DNA from: Mercenaria mercenaria
Lineage: Eukaryota > Mollusca > Bivalvia > Venerida > Veneridae
Direction: 5' to 3'
Assembly: GCF_021730395.1 (NCBI RefSeq)
Contig: NC_069368.1
Coordinates: 10,558,001 to 10,622,000 of the forward strand
DNA: 64,000 nucleotides
The translations under genes and the position numbers were made by a program. This document shows, piece by piece, positions 36,385 to 50,139 of this stretch. The stretch's first letter is position 1. Each line of letters opens with the position of its first letter. Below the pieces are notes generated by a model that was not told where the DNA came from, ran no database searches, and was given only the letters and a program-made list of their open reading frames with translations.

Positions 36385-36505
36385 CAGTCATTATATCGTC
36401 ATGGTCGAGCACTTGGATAGAACCATCGACTGTCCGAAAACCAGCTGGATGGCGGTTTCCTAACTAGCATGAAAGAATTTAACACTCCAACCGGGCAAGT
36501 GATTC
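36385..36505 (+). repeat. second fragment of the dispersed repeat at 34980
   Basis: Shared words are 'ggatagaaccatcgac', 'ccagctggatgg.ttcct', 'catgaaagaat' and 'gggcaagtgattcgaag'. The stretch after it, to about 37290, holds nothing I can recognise. Confidence 0.4.
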
Positions 36506-37294
36506 GAAGCTTCCTCCTGTTCGTTAAATTGAGAACAAATCAACAATAAATATATTCATCCTAGTTCTGTTATGTTTATAATATGATTGAAAAGACGAAA
36601 AATGTATATTTTTACCTGTACTCGTGTAGAAAAAATCCGAGTTTTTGTACTGTAATTGAGAAATTATGTCGGCCTTAATGCATTATATATGGGGGATCAA
36701 TCTTACAATCGAATTTCTATAATTGTATTTGCTAAAACCCAATATGTAAATACTACCCAACTATATAAACGTTCACTTTACAGTGTACATAGAGAATTAT
36801 ATATAAATAACTATTGAGAAAAGAATATTGGAAGATCAAGCGAAAACATTTGGTACCGTTTGGGCGATCATGAAAGGTTATTTATTATTCCCATACACAC
36901 TCGTTTATTGTATTAAACTACATGATGAGGGAATTTAAATAGACCATTTCAAACATGTAAACATGAATTATTTATATATTTATTAGTTGAAAAATGATGA
37001 AAATGCTTTACCGTATATGATATGATTATACACCTTTTCACATTTTCTATTAACCGAACAAATATCTGTTTCAAAAATGCCTTTAAACGCTTTTTAGATA
37101 CGAAGAAAAAGGTCTGCATAAATGTCAATGTCCACTGAACATAGATTTTCACCTTTCACGAATTACATGCATGTTAAACCGAGAGTATCTATTATATACT
37201 TAAAAACTCTAATAAGTCAAGAAAACGTAATCGTGAACGAATTTTCAAAGGTCTTACAGATGAGATAAACAATTTTGACGTATAAAGAGGAAAT

Positions 37295-37680
37295 GGTGGT
37301 AATAACCTGAGAACATATAGAAGTTTCAAGTCAGAGTTCTGTTCAGAGAAATATTTAAAATCCAATATGCATTTTCATTATCGATCAGCTTTTACAAAAT
37401 TTAGATGTGGTGTAGCACCATTACGAGTGGAGACCGGAAGGTATGAAAACTTAGAATTAAGAGAAGATGCTGTTTTAATTGTCAGGATGTTTTAGAAGAT
37501 GAGAAACATGTATTATATAAATGCCCTTTGTACAATGAATGTAGAACTGAACTGATTTCTGCAATAAATAGTATGTCAAATGTTAACTATGAAAACTTGT
37601 CAGATGATGAAAAACTACTTGCAACATTTAAACATGACAAGAATGCATATATTGCTCCCTACAATTTTATCCGAACATAG
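37295..37680 (+). pseudogene. non-LTR (LINE-type) retrotransposon 3'-terminal zinc-finger domain, relic
   Basis: The text reads GGNNLRTYRSFKSEF, then SAFTKFRCGVAPLRVETGRY. After one frameshift near 37480 it reads CQDVLEDEKHVLYKCPLYNE and ELISAINSM, to a stop near 37680. This is the C-terminal 'RCG..PLriE.GRy....R.C.fC...EDE.HVL..CP.Y' region that follows the RT in several bivalve non-LTR elements. The first Cys of the finger is lost around the frameshift. The RT itself is not present upstream, so this is a 5'-truncated copy, the normal fate of LINE insertions. Confidence 0.65.
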
Positions 37681-37854
37681 GAAATTTTTATATTCTAGGT
37701 CATAAATGTACTTTTGTATATATATTCTAAATTCTCAGTCACTGTTTTATGTGACAAATGTAATAAAGCTACTGCTAGAATAGTACATTTGAACGCATCT
37801 TGTATATGAATAAGGCTTCTTACCATTTTATCAAAATTGTGTACCGTAGTAAGT

Positions 37855-38330
37855 ATTTTTAGCTCGACTTTTCGAAGAAAATATAGAGATATTGTACTCG
37901 CCCCGGTGTCGGCGTCGGCGTCGGCTTCGGCGTCACCGTTGGTTAAAGTGTTTGATAAGATTGAATACCTATGTTACTATCAGAGCTACTGACTTGAAAC
38001 TTAATTGTTATTTACTATCAAAATCTACACCAGGAGATACAATCCCCATAACTCTGATTTGAATTTTGACAGATTTATGCCCCTTTTTCACTTAGAATTT
38101 TGTTGTTAAAGTTTTTGATAAAGTCAAATATATCTCTGTTACTATCAAAGCTTTTGACTTGAAGCTTGAAATAGTTATTTACTATCACAGTCTACACCAG
38201 GAGAAACAATCCCCATAACTCTGATTTGAATTTTGACAGATTTATGCCCCTTTTTAACTTTGAATTTCTGGTTATAGTTTTTGATAAAGTCAAATATTTC
38301 TGTTACTATCAAAGCTTTTGAGTGATTTTA
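37855..38330 (+). repeat. bivalve dispersed repeat headed by TTTTTAGCTCGAC, with two tandem units
   Basis: It begins with 'tttttagctcgacttttcg', then a GC-rich 'ggtgtcggcgtcggcgtcgg' run. Two units of about 165 bp follow, sharing 'ccataactctgatttgaatt' and 'tgacagatttatgccccttt'. The same head occurs, inverted, at the end of the array at about 52170-52240. Confidence 0.65.
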
Positions 38331-38966
38331 TGGTATAGCATTGTTTTAGTGATGATAAGGGTTTTTATGGTATAGTATTGATTTAGTGTACAAATTGCCA
38401 TAATGTATAGTCTCAGATAAGTCATGTATGATTTGTCACATACATGTTCTTGTGATATTCGATATTTGTAAATTGTTATGTACATGTAATGTGAATGAGA
38501 CTTTAATCAAATATTTGAATTGAATTTTTTTTAAATATAAACCAGTAAAAATATAAAACAGCTATATGACATTTTTTATGAACATATACTTTTTTATCTT
38601 AACAACTTTTTATTATGTAGAAGCGGTTCGATAAAGTCTGCCAAGGGATCTCTGGAATGTGAGAATAATTTGTTATATAATTCCAATTAGTCAAGATAAA
38701 TGCAGTAAACGTATTCAAATCTGTTCTAATTAAAACATGATCAATTTATCTTATAATCAGATTGTCTCTCTGGTGGGTTTTCATCGCAAGCGTATAATTT
38801 AATTAGCTATCTGGCATAATTTCGTTTCTGTTTTGTTAGACAATATCACATTTATCACGGGCAAATAATCTTATTAAAATCCACTTCATACATCATTAAA
38901 ACAACGAAAATATTTCCTTATAAAACAAGTTTTGCTGTAGATATATTAAGCTTTGAAAGTTTTCTT
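38331..38966. other. 3' flank of the protease gene, nothing recognised
   Basis: AT-rich DNA. Several TTTATT words (AATAAA on the minus strand) could serve the protease transcript, but none is clearly placed. Confidence 0.35.
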
Positions 38967-41900
38967 CTAGACGATTGCTTTGAGGAGAAGCATGTATGAC
39001 GTCATCCAATCTTTGTACTTGATGACACTGGTGTAAACATCAGGAAAGCCATCGCGCATGCAAGTGTAATGTCCAAAAGACGTGATTCCAACAAGATAAT
39101 ATGTGTCGTTACGTAAACACACAAGCGGTCCTCCAGAATCGCCCTGCAGAGAGAAGAAACGCTATTTTTTTTTTAAATTCCGGTTAACATTTTAACGTGG
39201 GCATAAATTTAGTCAAAGCGCTACTTTAGACCAGTGGTATACACTCCGAACCTTCCTGAACTGTCTTATCATTTGGTATATACAACATAGTACATAAATG
39301 AAATTATTTGAAAGAGATAATGCCATAATGGCACATTTTCTTTAAGAATCTACATATTATTCTGGTTAAAATCAAATTAAATTTTCAAAAGGGTCACACA
39401 AAGTATTGAAGAAATATAATATTAACTGGAATCATTATGCAAAATATTACATACTCATTTATAGACTCCGTCAAGTTACAGTGGAACCTGAAACGTCAAT
39501 ATTTTTCCATATTGACGTTCAAATTTCATAACAGCCGCGTTACGTCATTTATGACGTCAGTTTCATGCATGTCGTCAAATTTAAAAGTTCTTTAACGACG
39601 ATATTTGCAATATTACTCAGGCTAAAGAACAAATCTATGTCATTTATATAATAATTATGTGTAGAATGTATATGTAATTAAAAGATTATTAGATTTGCAT
39701 TGAGAAATATGCACTCGTTCTTTCGCGGAATGATACTGCGCTCGTAAAGTCGCGCAATATTTCCGCTGCAGAACTCATGCATATTTCTCGATACAAATCT
39801 AATAACCTATAATACAACCAATGTACACATCGTATAAAATTCGGGGTCGCATAGTTTTGATTTTTGAGATATATACACGCTGAATAGTTGGAGTTTTTTA
39901 TTCAATGTAAAATGGACAAATTTGCAAGGGCTGTTAGTCAGGTCCAAACCCTTTGTAAAATTGTTAATCTACATTTCACAGCAGAAGAATATATGCCAAA
40001 CAACTTTAAACATTCGGAGACATGTTGGACGCAGGAAAACAAAATAAAAACTTTGTTTCAGAAATGCGAACCCCAATTTTTTATTGTGACCTAACGTATC
40101 AGACATTATTGTATTTATTTCATAATTAAAATGGTACGAAAGTGTCTTGAGTACACATATTTTATGATTTCAACAAGGCATTGATATGAAACGAAGGAAA
40201 CACGGATACTAGTAATGCTATTGGTCTATTTAGTGTTTGTATAGACTTCAATCGGAATTAATAATTTGATTGCAGACGACATAATTCTTTCTTAGAGAAT
40301 AAATTCAATAATTACCAACTTGTCACGCGGACTGGAGTCTGTTCGGAACTGGACCGATTTTGACTCTTGGGATACATCCTATGTGATTCAAAGAAATTAC
40401 TAGAAACAAGTTTTAGATAAAATATAGACAGCGGAAGGTTATGATGATAAAAGGAGGATTTTCACCTTGCACGTCCCTGTGGCGCCTGTACCAGCACAAA
40501 TATGATTCTGTGTGATGTTAGCATGAATGCCCCAGCTCGCTGAACATTCCGTGTTCGAGACAAGATTCACCCTCAAATGTTGTAAATGCCGGTCATCACG
40601 ATCAATGCCTGTAGAAATAACTCATTGGAATAGAGTGCAATAAACAGAACATACCGCAAGCCAGTTTACAAAATTTCATATCTAATATTAAATTATGGAA
40701 TGTAGGCAAACTCAGTGTTTATTCCTGAGCGAGCGAGATGATACAGCTTGCAATAAATAGCGCTCGTGCTAAATATGGCATATTACTTTTAGTTGGGCAA
40801 AAGACAATAATGTACAAAAATCTGATAAAATTCAAAAGAAGACGCAATGACTTGTATGGAGTTTATTTTGATGCTTCACAACTACTATTTTACTCATTTA
40901 CTTAAAATGACAAAATAAATGACGTTTGAAATAATGCTTGCAATTAATGCCGGATCTTAATACAAGTATCTTAATTGACGTGAAAAACAAATGAGAGCAA
41001 AACAAAAATCATTTTCATTCTTTAGCGATATTGTAGCGTAATATCTAATCCTGACGTGCGCATGTGTAGTGAGCAAATGCATGAACAATACACAGATTCC
41101 TCAATGCCCTGTAATACAATGTACCTGAAAGATCCACTAACATGACCTGCATTGTCATGTAATACCTAAAATAATCCATAATAATACTTATGTTGCCCTG
41201 TTATACCTGGAAGATTTAGTAGGCTAATAATACTTGCATTGCCCTTCAATACCTGAAAGATTTAGTAATAATACCTGCATTGCCCTTTAATACCTGAAAG
41301 ATGTAGTAGGCTAATAATACTTGCATTGCCCTTTAATACCTGAAAGATTTAGTAATGATACCTGCATTGCCCTGTAATACCTGAAAGATTCAGAAATATG
41401 TTTTGCTCTGAATTACCTGAAACAGTCCGTAATAAGAACTGCATTCAACTTGCCTTTTTTAAATACCTAAAAGAGATACGGTATATTTTGTCCGATACAC
41501 AGCCTGCATTTCCATATATTACACGAAAAGGGGCAAACATTTATACACTCAAGAATTTTAGGTCTTTAAAATGTTAATACATACTCTTTGTATATCCCCA
41601 GCCTGAGACATAACATTTATCAGTCGCTGTCCAATGTTGATTTTGATCTGGTAGGCAGGCAGTGCGAATGTAGTGCCCGGAAATGTCAACAGGTGCGTCC
41701 AGCTGGACGAACGCTATATCGTCTGCGTTGTTAGTGGCCGAGTATCCTGTGTGCTTGTTTCAACAGAAAAGAACTAGTTTCTTTATAAAAAAACAGGATG
41801 CTTACTGTTATGAGCTGCATCACAGAAATAAATTTGTTTAATATATCAACTAGATATTATATCAAACATATTTCTGATAATGTAAATAGTTGCATTGATG

Positions 41901-44900
41901 TTTGTCTCAGACTGATAACTTTCTTTCCAAGAACAATCAATAACTGCTTAAAACTTAAGAAGAATGCGAGGAATAATAGCGACAAGATCATTAAATATTC
42001 TGTCAGCTTTCAAATCAAGCAAAATTGAATTGCAAACACTAATAGCTTTAGTTCATTTTGTCAGTCTCATTTATTTTGAACAAGAGCATAAGAAACATGT
42101 CAGTCCTGGAGACTTTTCCTTCAATTACTCAAAGTTGCGAAAATATACAGTGCTCTGATCATATCCGATATTCACATGTTAATGATAAAATGTTCACAAA
42201 ATTCGATATCAATCCCGATAGTCTTAGTCGCTCTTGAGCTATAGACAAAACAACAAAACTGTTCAAAAAATAGAGTTTTAAAAGTCCAAAGTAATCTGCT
42301 GTAATGCGGATATTATTTCAGTTTTTCTGTCGTGTTTAATCTTAAAAACAAAAATCGAATTTAGACTGAATTTCAAACTACCGTTGTGTAGGACGCCTAT
42401 AATTAGTCACCTTGAAGGGGACTTTAAACTAATTAAACTGAAACTTTGTTAACTGAGACCATTAGTTTTTCACGTGAAACATGCAAGTCGAGTTAGCAAT
42501 ATTTCTTAAGATATATTTACTATTTAACAATACCTTTACTATAACTTTGGCTCTACGTCTGATTTCGTTTCCTGTCTGATACACAAGATGATGTTCTCCG
42601 AGGATAACCTCAATATCAACCTCCGTATAGCTACAACAGCCAAAACAAAACATTAGTCTTGAGAAATCTTACATGAAATATTCATAAAGCTTCAGTAATA
42701 AACGTAATAGAAAACGGTACTTCGTAGTGCCATTAGGTAAAATACACTCAAAGACACGGTAACCTAGATAGCCGTATTTTTTTATATAAATCAATGAAGT
42801 CCGTCACGACTTTGTATAAATCAGTAATATCCTGCAAACATCAGCAATCTGTTTCAACTTAATGGATTATTTTAGCCGTAAATCATAATAATAATATATT
42901 TTATGAAGACGCATCATTAACTTAATGCTACCTTAAGTGATAATTAGACTGATTTATTAATCAGCCGAGCTCGAATTGAGGACAGACACGTATTTTATAT
43001 ATTTGCTAGCATAGACATTTCTTTGTCATTTTCTTTAATATGCGAAAGATTTGGTGAAACAACAAGTTAATATCTCACAGCAAATACTGTAAAAAGAATC
43101 AGTCATAAATTTCTGGCACTGTGTCTTGTATACATGTAAAATCAGTTTCAACGAAACCGCAATAACAACAGTAACAAAACCCTTTGTGCCGACGTATTGA
43201 AAACAGTGTACGAATAATCTATTTAAGTGTGTCGCTTTAGTCTTTCAAGTTTAATGCTTTTTAGGTATAATATTATACACAAATGCATGATGTGGACACA
43301 GTTGCCTTGATGTTCATTTACGACTTGAAAACACATGTAGACCCAGATTATGTTGCCGTATAATTCAGTTCACAAGAAGAAAGGTATGATGTAAGATTAT
43401 GGTTACAGCTATATAGTCTTATATGCTTTTTTTTCCATATTATGTAACATACCTCTGAAATTTCAGCCAATTATTTTGACACTTACGATACAAAGCAGTG
43501 TGCAGCCGTAACGACGAATTCTGGAGTGACAAGTGTCCCACCACAAAAGATGTCCCCGGAGAGATCTACCAGCGCAACCTGCCACGGCCAGGCACCTTCT
43601 AAGGCCGGATCACCACCAACGACACGGAGCATTGGATTAGGCGTAGTCAGACGAGTAATTCTTCCACATATGTCGGTATCTGATATGAAGATCAGGAATA
43701 TATTGTATGAACCACGTTTGGTATAACATGTCAATTGACTTTCGTATTTAATGTTTATGAAAGCCGTAGGCAGCAGGTGGACTCTTCTTTACGAGTGGAA
43801 CATCGATGACTTGAGAAAGAGTTCGATACGCGTCGAGACTATCCTTATAAATATGATATTCTACAGCTAAATGAATTAATTTGTTAGAAAAAATTAAAGG
43901 TATGCTAAAAAGTTGTATTTTGTTTTTTAACTTAACCAGTAAAATTCGTACTTTGCAAAGCCAAACGATAGTGCCAAATGTGTTTGAAGCTTGCTAGTCA
44001 TTTGATAATCAAAACTACCAATATAAACATTTTATCATGCCGATTTTATTTAGGATCCAATACATTATAAGCGTCATTACTACATATCTTACAATTGCAA
44101 GATTGTGCGTGTATATATTCTACATCGAAACGTTGTATTGGGCAGAAAATACGGCAAACGAATACAGAAACATTTCAATATTTATTTTCTATCAAACACG
44201 GGCGTTAGGTTGTATATTCAAGGTTATTGCATACAAGATGAGTTTTAGACGATGTGGCGCAAAATTAAAGGCAGTCAAGAACGTATATCTAACGAAAAAC
44301 TAAGACAATAAATATTCTACTTGAGTAAATGACTTTGTTAACATTTAATCTTTTAGTGAAATGTATACAGCATATTTCGACTATAAGTTGATCAAGGCTT
44401 TTAGCTTATTGATAGATCTATGCTGTGTCAATTTGCTGTGTATAAGATAAACACACACTTCCAAAAGCATGGAGGGGAATAGCTTGATAACTATGAGATG
44501 CTTTGTATTACGAAAACATATTCTAAACATAAGCTTCGTATAGTTTCACTGTATGTGTTCCGTATTTGTTAGGCTTCTAAAGAGTTACATACTTTCTGAA
44601 TTAACAAACCAGTCCTCCATTATTATGCATTTGATAAAAAGCATACTTGGATGAATGGGCTCTGGGTTTGCCGTAGATGGTCGAGGTTTGCAGCATACAT
44701 TATGACCACAGCTGAGGTCGTACGTCTCTATCCATCCAGGACAGTCTGTCTGTGATTTCACGCAGATGCCACCTTCATTAATGCACTGATCACTTTTAAC
44801 CCGTGCACATGCAACTCTGGAGTCACCTGTATATAGATATGGCAAATATAACAACACTGATACCAGTGGTATATAATACTTTAAATATGTCCGAGAGTTA

Positions 44901-45749
44901 CCGTCTTTGTCTTTTGGTTAGCGTAAATAACTTTGTTTTGTTTGTTCTTGTTTGTTCTGGCGCCATCTTAGCCCGACGCCGGTCAGTTCACTTTCCAAGT
45001 GGCGTTATATTTTGTACCGATACTAACCAATTTTCTCCGTCTAATAGACAACCTGCACGGACGAATCAGCAGTGGTGGGCATGAATAATATGATTTATTA
45101 TATTTTAACACGAACCTGGCTGAAATATAGTATCGGTCCAAACACGTTTGACAATATTCCTGCCAGAACTCCATATGACACAGTATAAGACATTCTACAG
45201 ATATATCTGGCTCACCTTTAAAAGTATACTAGAACCATTTTGTTTTATTTGAAAACATGAACAAAGGCTGCATATAGTTTCTGTAAACATAAAACTAACA
45301 AGTTTATGTGTATTAACAGGACTATACATTAGGTTAAGAAAAGTACACGCTGTACACAATATAACTGTGTACTACCACAAAAAAACCTGGATGTTTTTTT
45401 TTTAAAAAAAATCGGCTGTTACTGCATGGCTGTTGATTATGAATGTAACTCTACATACACAATTTATTGATATATTTAGTAAAGTTAAATATATTCGATG
45501 AGGATTTTCTACATATGAAGTAAATATATAATATGAAAAAAAAATAGTGAAATCTCTTGAAATTTCAAGAAAAGCGAAGTTTGAAACGTATCTATGTACA
45601 TTCTACAAACGTGTCAACAAAGATCATATACTCGAATAAAATCTCAAAGACAGATATTATTAACCCTTAAATGTATTATTAATTCGAATTTACTTACTTA
45701 TTAATAAGTACATCAGAAGAAAAATAAGAGCGAAAGTGTTTAGCTCCAT
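38967..45749 (-). CDS. secreted chymotrypsin-family serine protease with N-terminal Cys-rich domain, 7 exons, 336 residues
   Basis: Coding exons are 45698-45749, 44647-44826, 43487-43679, 42534-42630, 41585-41753, 40466-40608 and 38967-39143. All have GT/AG borders and matching phases (1,1,2,0,1,0). Signal peptide: residues 1-17. A Cys-rich domain at 24-65 has the pattern C-x6-C-x6-C-x10-C-x4-CC after C24. A linker with C82 follows, then activation site R96|VVGGD. The catalytic triad is H138 (VTAAHC), D186 (ADDIAFVQL) and S281 (GDSGGP). C82 probably pairs with the Cys of ACLP, keeping the propeptide bound as in chymotrypsinogen. S1-pocket positions, in chymotrypsin numbering, read Gly189, Gly216 and Asp226, an arrangement known from crab brachyurin collagenases. 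Substrate is unknown; digestion or immunity are both possible. The protein looks intact. Confidence 0.9.
39684..39807. repeat. foldback hairpin in intron 6 of the protease
   Basis: Arms of about 45 bp: 'gattattagatttgcattga', 'gaaatatgcactcgttct' on the left and the reverse complement (agaactcatgcatatttctc, gatacaaatctaataacc) on the right, with a 30-bp GC-richer loop. It may be a minimal palindromic MITE. Confidence 0.6.
41105..41420. repeat. minisatellite in intron 5 of the protease
   Basis: Six or so units share 'taatacctgaaagat', 'tagta(ggcta)ataatac' and 'ctgcattgccctttaa'. They alternate between about 50 and 65 bp depending on the presence of GGCTA and neighbouring bases. Confidence 0.75.
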
Positions 45750-48700
45750 GTCTGTTATTAGTCCCTTTAGGTTTAAATAAATGTGACCAGTGATGGTCAA
45801 CTTTTTCACTATGAAGTATCTGTAAGGCTTTAAACTTAAGCCATATCACAACACATTTTGTGATACTGACAACAAATAGCTATGTTGACCGGATTGATAC
45901 CTTCGTACTTCGTACAAAATATACATGCATGCATAACTTTTATGGTTTTAAATCTACGTACATGCACTATAGCCATTTGGATGTAAACAGGATATATACG
46001 TTTTATGAAACGTAATTACATATTTCTTATATTAAACTGACAGCCACTTGCGAAGGACAAGAAACATTGAATTTTATTTAGATTTTAGATGAATTATCCT
46101 TACTATACGGGTGCAAATCAATATTTTAGAAAGATGGTCAACAAGTTTATCTATATCTAAAGAAGAGTGAAGTGGTTTAGAGGATGTCGTCAGAAATACA
46201 AATAAATAACTTTCAGGTTCATATATAAGCGTGCATTTTCATTCAACGTACTGCGCCATAAAGTTCACTTAGTACAGAGGCCATGAAGTTGAATCCAAAA
46301 AGGGGTAGGGTAGTGAACGGCTGCGGACTTTTTAATATGAGGATTTCTCTTCGTAGCTTCTATCCGACTTAGTTTCTCTATTTTTCGACGACGCTCGAGG
46401 TAATAAATTTGGGCTTTTTGTGATTTAGAACTAAGCGGTTGCAACCCCTTATTTGGATGCTTGTGATGTTAATATTAGCTGTAAATGCAACAACAACGAC
46501 GACAACAACAACAACATTTACTATTAATATCCTACTGTGAAGTAATTTGATTTCTACGTATTTGCAAACAGATGGTTCACCCACTTAAACCTTGTAGTAA
46601 CATTGTATTGTTCTTTTCAACCTTCGTTAGTACGACTGTATTTTTCAAACGATTTCAGGGATGAACTTATTGAATGTAGCAATGTGCTAAAGTTTTTTTT
46701 TCTGATAGTATATACGTTTGGCGATAGTAGAAATTGTTACTTGCAAATCAGTACATGTCAGCCTTCTATAAATCTACGAAGGTTCTCAAATTATTTCCGA
46801 ATTACTTAGAAAAACCTATATGAAGAACAGATATGGCTTTTGTCTAAAATGAAATTACAAGTGTCATAATGTGTGTTTAACAATGGCTTCAGTAAGAAAT
46901 AACAAAACTTTTTAAGTCTTCATTTATTATAGTAATTGTTCAGAGGCATAGGAATTCTATAAAACACATTCCTAAGTAGCCGTAGTATTTAAGTAGAATT
47001 AAAGGGAAACCTTAGCAACGCTGGCTAACTGTATTATCTGTGATATAAGCTCGAAATTTCTAGTTGCCAGGGCTATAGGAATATATCTGAATATTACGTG
47101 AAATTTTAAACCAAGACTTGGCACTAATTGACCTCAAAAGGTTACTAAACACAGGATATTTTCCTGTGTGCAGAAACAGGTTCAGTCTTTCGTCTAGACA
47201 AGGAAACATATTACACTGACTCTCAAGGCCATATAAATTAATACATTTAACTAATATACATGTAACATTACTATAGTATATCTATTATGTAAGTAATAGT
47301 TATTGTTCGCATGGTGTTTATAGACCTGTGAGGGATTTGTGAACCGAGCGGGTGTAGTGAGCGATCGTGCAGACCTAGTCTCAGAATTATAACTGACTTA
47401 ACTACATGCTCCTTTGTTTTAAATGTCCAGCTTGGTTGAGGATTTGCAAAACGTTATGTATGTATTATCAATTAAGCCAAATAAAAATAAAAGGAGAAAC
47501 AACACCGTCTGCTTAAAATTGTCGTGTACTATCACTAAAGCAAAATGCCCAACTTGCTACGCACCTGTAAATATATTTGTCAACATTTAGGACAAGACAA
47601 CTGTAAGTTGATTTTGTTTGTTTGCTACTTAAATATACTTTACCGTATACATGTAATTTTATTATAAGGTGTGCTTGACATCCGTAACCCAGACAGCTCT
47701 CTGGGGGTATATCATTTGGACCAGGATTATTATATACACCAATCAGTATACATGGGTGTAAACCTCGCCAATTTTTTGTTCTATTTTATCAACAGCTAGA
47801 CATAAAACATGATGTAACGTTTCGTCTAAAATAAATGCGACTTTATATTGATCAATATAAAAAATTGAGCTTAAAAGGGATAGCACATGGCTACTAACGA
47901 AGTGGTCTGTAGTTCGAGGCCTGAGGTTCCTATGTTATGGTAGCAATAAGACTAAACATAATTACGTTTACAATCGTTCGTCATCCACATCTGATTCATG
48001 TGATGAAGTTGTCAGTTACTAGTGGTGGTAAAGTTAATTCCAGCAAACCGACTGTTTTACACAAATGAATGACTTTTTGATATACGGCGATGTCAACATT
48101 AATTTGATATGAATTAACGATATAAGGGAATTTCATGGACAATTTTAGAAAACGAGGAATGTATTCAAGTTACCAAATCTCCCACCCATCTCAGCTACTT
48201 AAAATAAACATGTTTCAACTGTAGGTTCATATTTTTTTTTCAGACAAAACTGGTTATGTCATAAAGTATATCCGGAAAAAATAAAATTGGATATTTTGTA
48301 AAACACAAACTTGAAATTTATGTTCCATGTAAATTGCATCATTGGTTTGTTTGTGGTGTTTGTAGATTTTGTGATTTTATCATTTGTCATAAATGTTCCC
48401 GTTTCATGAAAATTATACTGAGAAGGCCCGTTTTAAAATTCAGATAACTCACAGGACATGTCATGAACATTAATTAAAATTTTAAAAGAGTACCACAAAG
48501 TCGGCTTTAGAACAAATTACCTTTTTCATATAAAACTGATCGAAAATGTATATCTAAAACAGACTTTTTTAACAAATGAGTCTTATTTACCTAGTCACTC
48601 ACACGCACATATTTACATTAGGTATTGCTTTTTCATGATATGCACGTACTTCTCATGATTCTGTTATATTGTACACAATAGCAGTAGGGCAATATTATAG

Positions 48701-49254
48701 ACCTGTTATGTGGTCTATAAAATATTTATAGTCCTCTTCCAAACAAACGAGCCGGTACGTAAATGTTTTTATGAATGTGCCATTTTAGTATTACTTGTGA
48801 TAATAGTTTCTTGTTATTCAAATCGTAGAACGGCCATATGCATTTTATGTTTATAACGAGCTATTTTATAAATTGAGAATTATTATCAATTTGAGAAAAA
48901 ATGTCCAACCTCACATGTGTAAACCCTTCACTGTGGACATATTTTCGCCGCTGGAACATGTGTCTCATTAAAATAAATTACTGACGGATTTTTCACTCAT
49001 CCTTGTTAAATGATGTTGTCCAAAGTAACGGGACGGACTGGAAGTAAGGTTACCGGATGATAACCATAATCTGATTTAAATAGTCATATTGCTGAAGTAA
49101 GGTGTTGCAGAGGCCTTACCTTTTATTAAACTGTCTTCATATAACAATACATGAAACCCGCAATAATGGGATGCCTCTGAAAAACTTGTCTTGTTTGGAT
49201 ACAGTTCTGCATATAAGCTGCATTACCATGTGTTCATCATAGTTTTATATTAAC
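45750..49254. other. AT-rich intergenic DNA upstream of the protease
   Basis: No supported gene. An (ACA/ACG)n tract lies at 46487-46517. A perfect small hairpin, TATAGACC...GGTCTATA, lies near 48697-48721. Confidence 0.5.
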
Positions 49255-49257
49255 CGC

Positions 49258-49805
49258 AGTGTATGCCATGCATACCCTGTATCTACTACGAAAAGGTATG
49301 CTATACATACCCTGATCCTTCTTCGAATAGGTACTCTGCTTACTAGGAAAAGGTATGCAATGCATACTATTTATCTGCTATGAAAAGGTATGCTATGCAT
49401 ACTCTGCTTATAGAAAATACTACGAAAAGGTATGCAATGCATACCCTGTTTATACTACTGATTACATTAGGAAAAGGTATGCAATGCATACCAATTATCT
49501 GCTACGAAAAGGTATGCAATGCATACCATAGTTATACTATAGTGAAAAAGGTATGCAATGCATACCCTGCTTATACTAGGAAAAGGTATGCAATGCATAC
49601 CCTGCTTATACTAGGAAAAGGTATGTAATGCATACCATGTATCTGCTACGAAAAGGTATGCTATGCATACTCTACTTACACTACGAAAAGGTATGCATTG
49701 CATACCATGTATTTACTACGAAAAGTATGCAATGCATACCTTACTTAAACTACGAAAAGGGATGCAATTCATACATCGTATCTGCCGTGCATACAATGTA
49801 CCTAC
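49258..49805. repeat. tandem array of a 17-bp palindrome, GGTATGCAATGCATACC
   Basis: About fifteen units of 33-46 bp read 'actaCGAAAA' + GGTATGCNATGCATACC + 'ctgcttat'. The 8-bp arms (GGTATGCA/TGCATACC) surround one central base that is A, T or C in different units. Flanking spacer text varies in length more than the palindrome does. The open frames seen across this array (repeats of YAMHT) are a by-product of the unit. Confidence 0.9.
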
Positions 49806-50139
49806 TATAAAGTGTATACTGTATATTCTATTTACGCCATTTTATTTGAACGATAGGACTAAACATTTGTATAGGACACTACTCACTGACCTGTCGTTAA
49901 CATTGTCTTAATACATAATAACTTAATTCTGCTATTTATTATTTCTTAAACTGCAGTTATAACAGAATACAATTCTTGAATTTATACAGTTTTATTAGTT
50001 TTGATTTATATATAACATGTTACACAATATACAAGTCATGGCATCATAACATACTAGTAACTATTAATTTTATCAGACATTAAACTCTAATGGCATTATT
50101 AAGGAAATAGGGGCAAGGGACAGTAAATTTTAAATTTCT

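Noticed and set aside
43526-43726. 66-codon plus-strand frame
   Set aside because: It is antisense to the catalytic-His exon of the protease.
49380-49911. Three overlapping open frames with repeated YAMHT-type peptides
   Set aside because: They follow directly from the palindromic repeat unit, have no start context or splice signals, and vary in frame with unit length.
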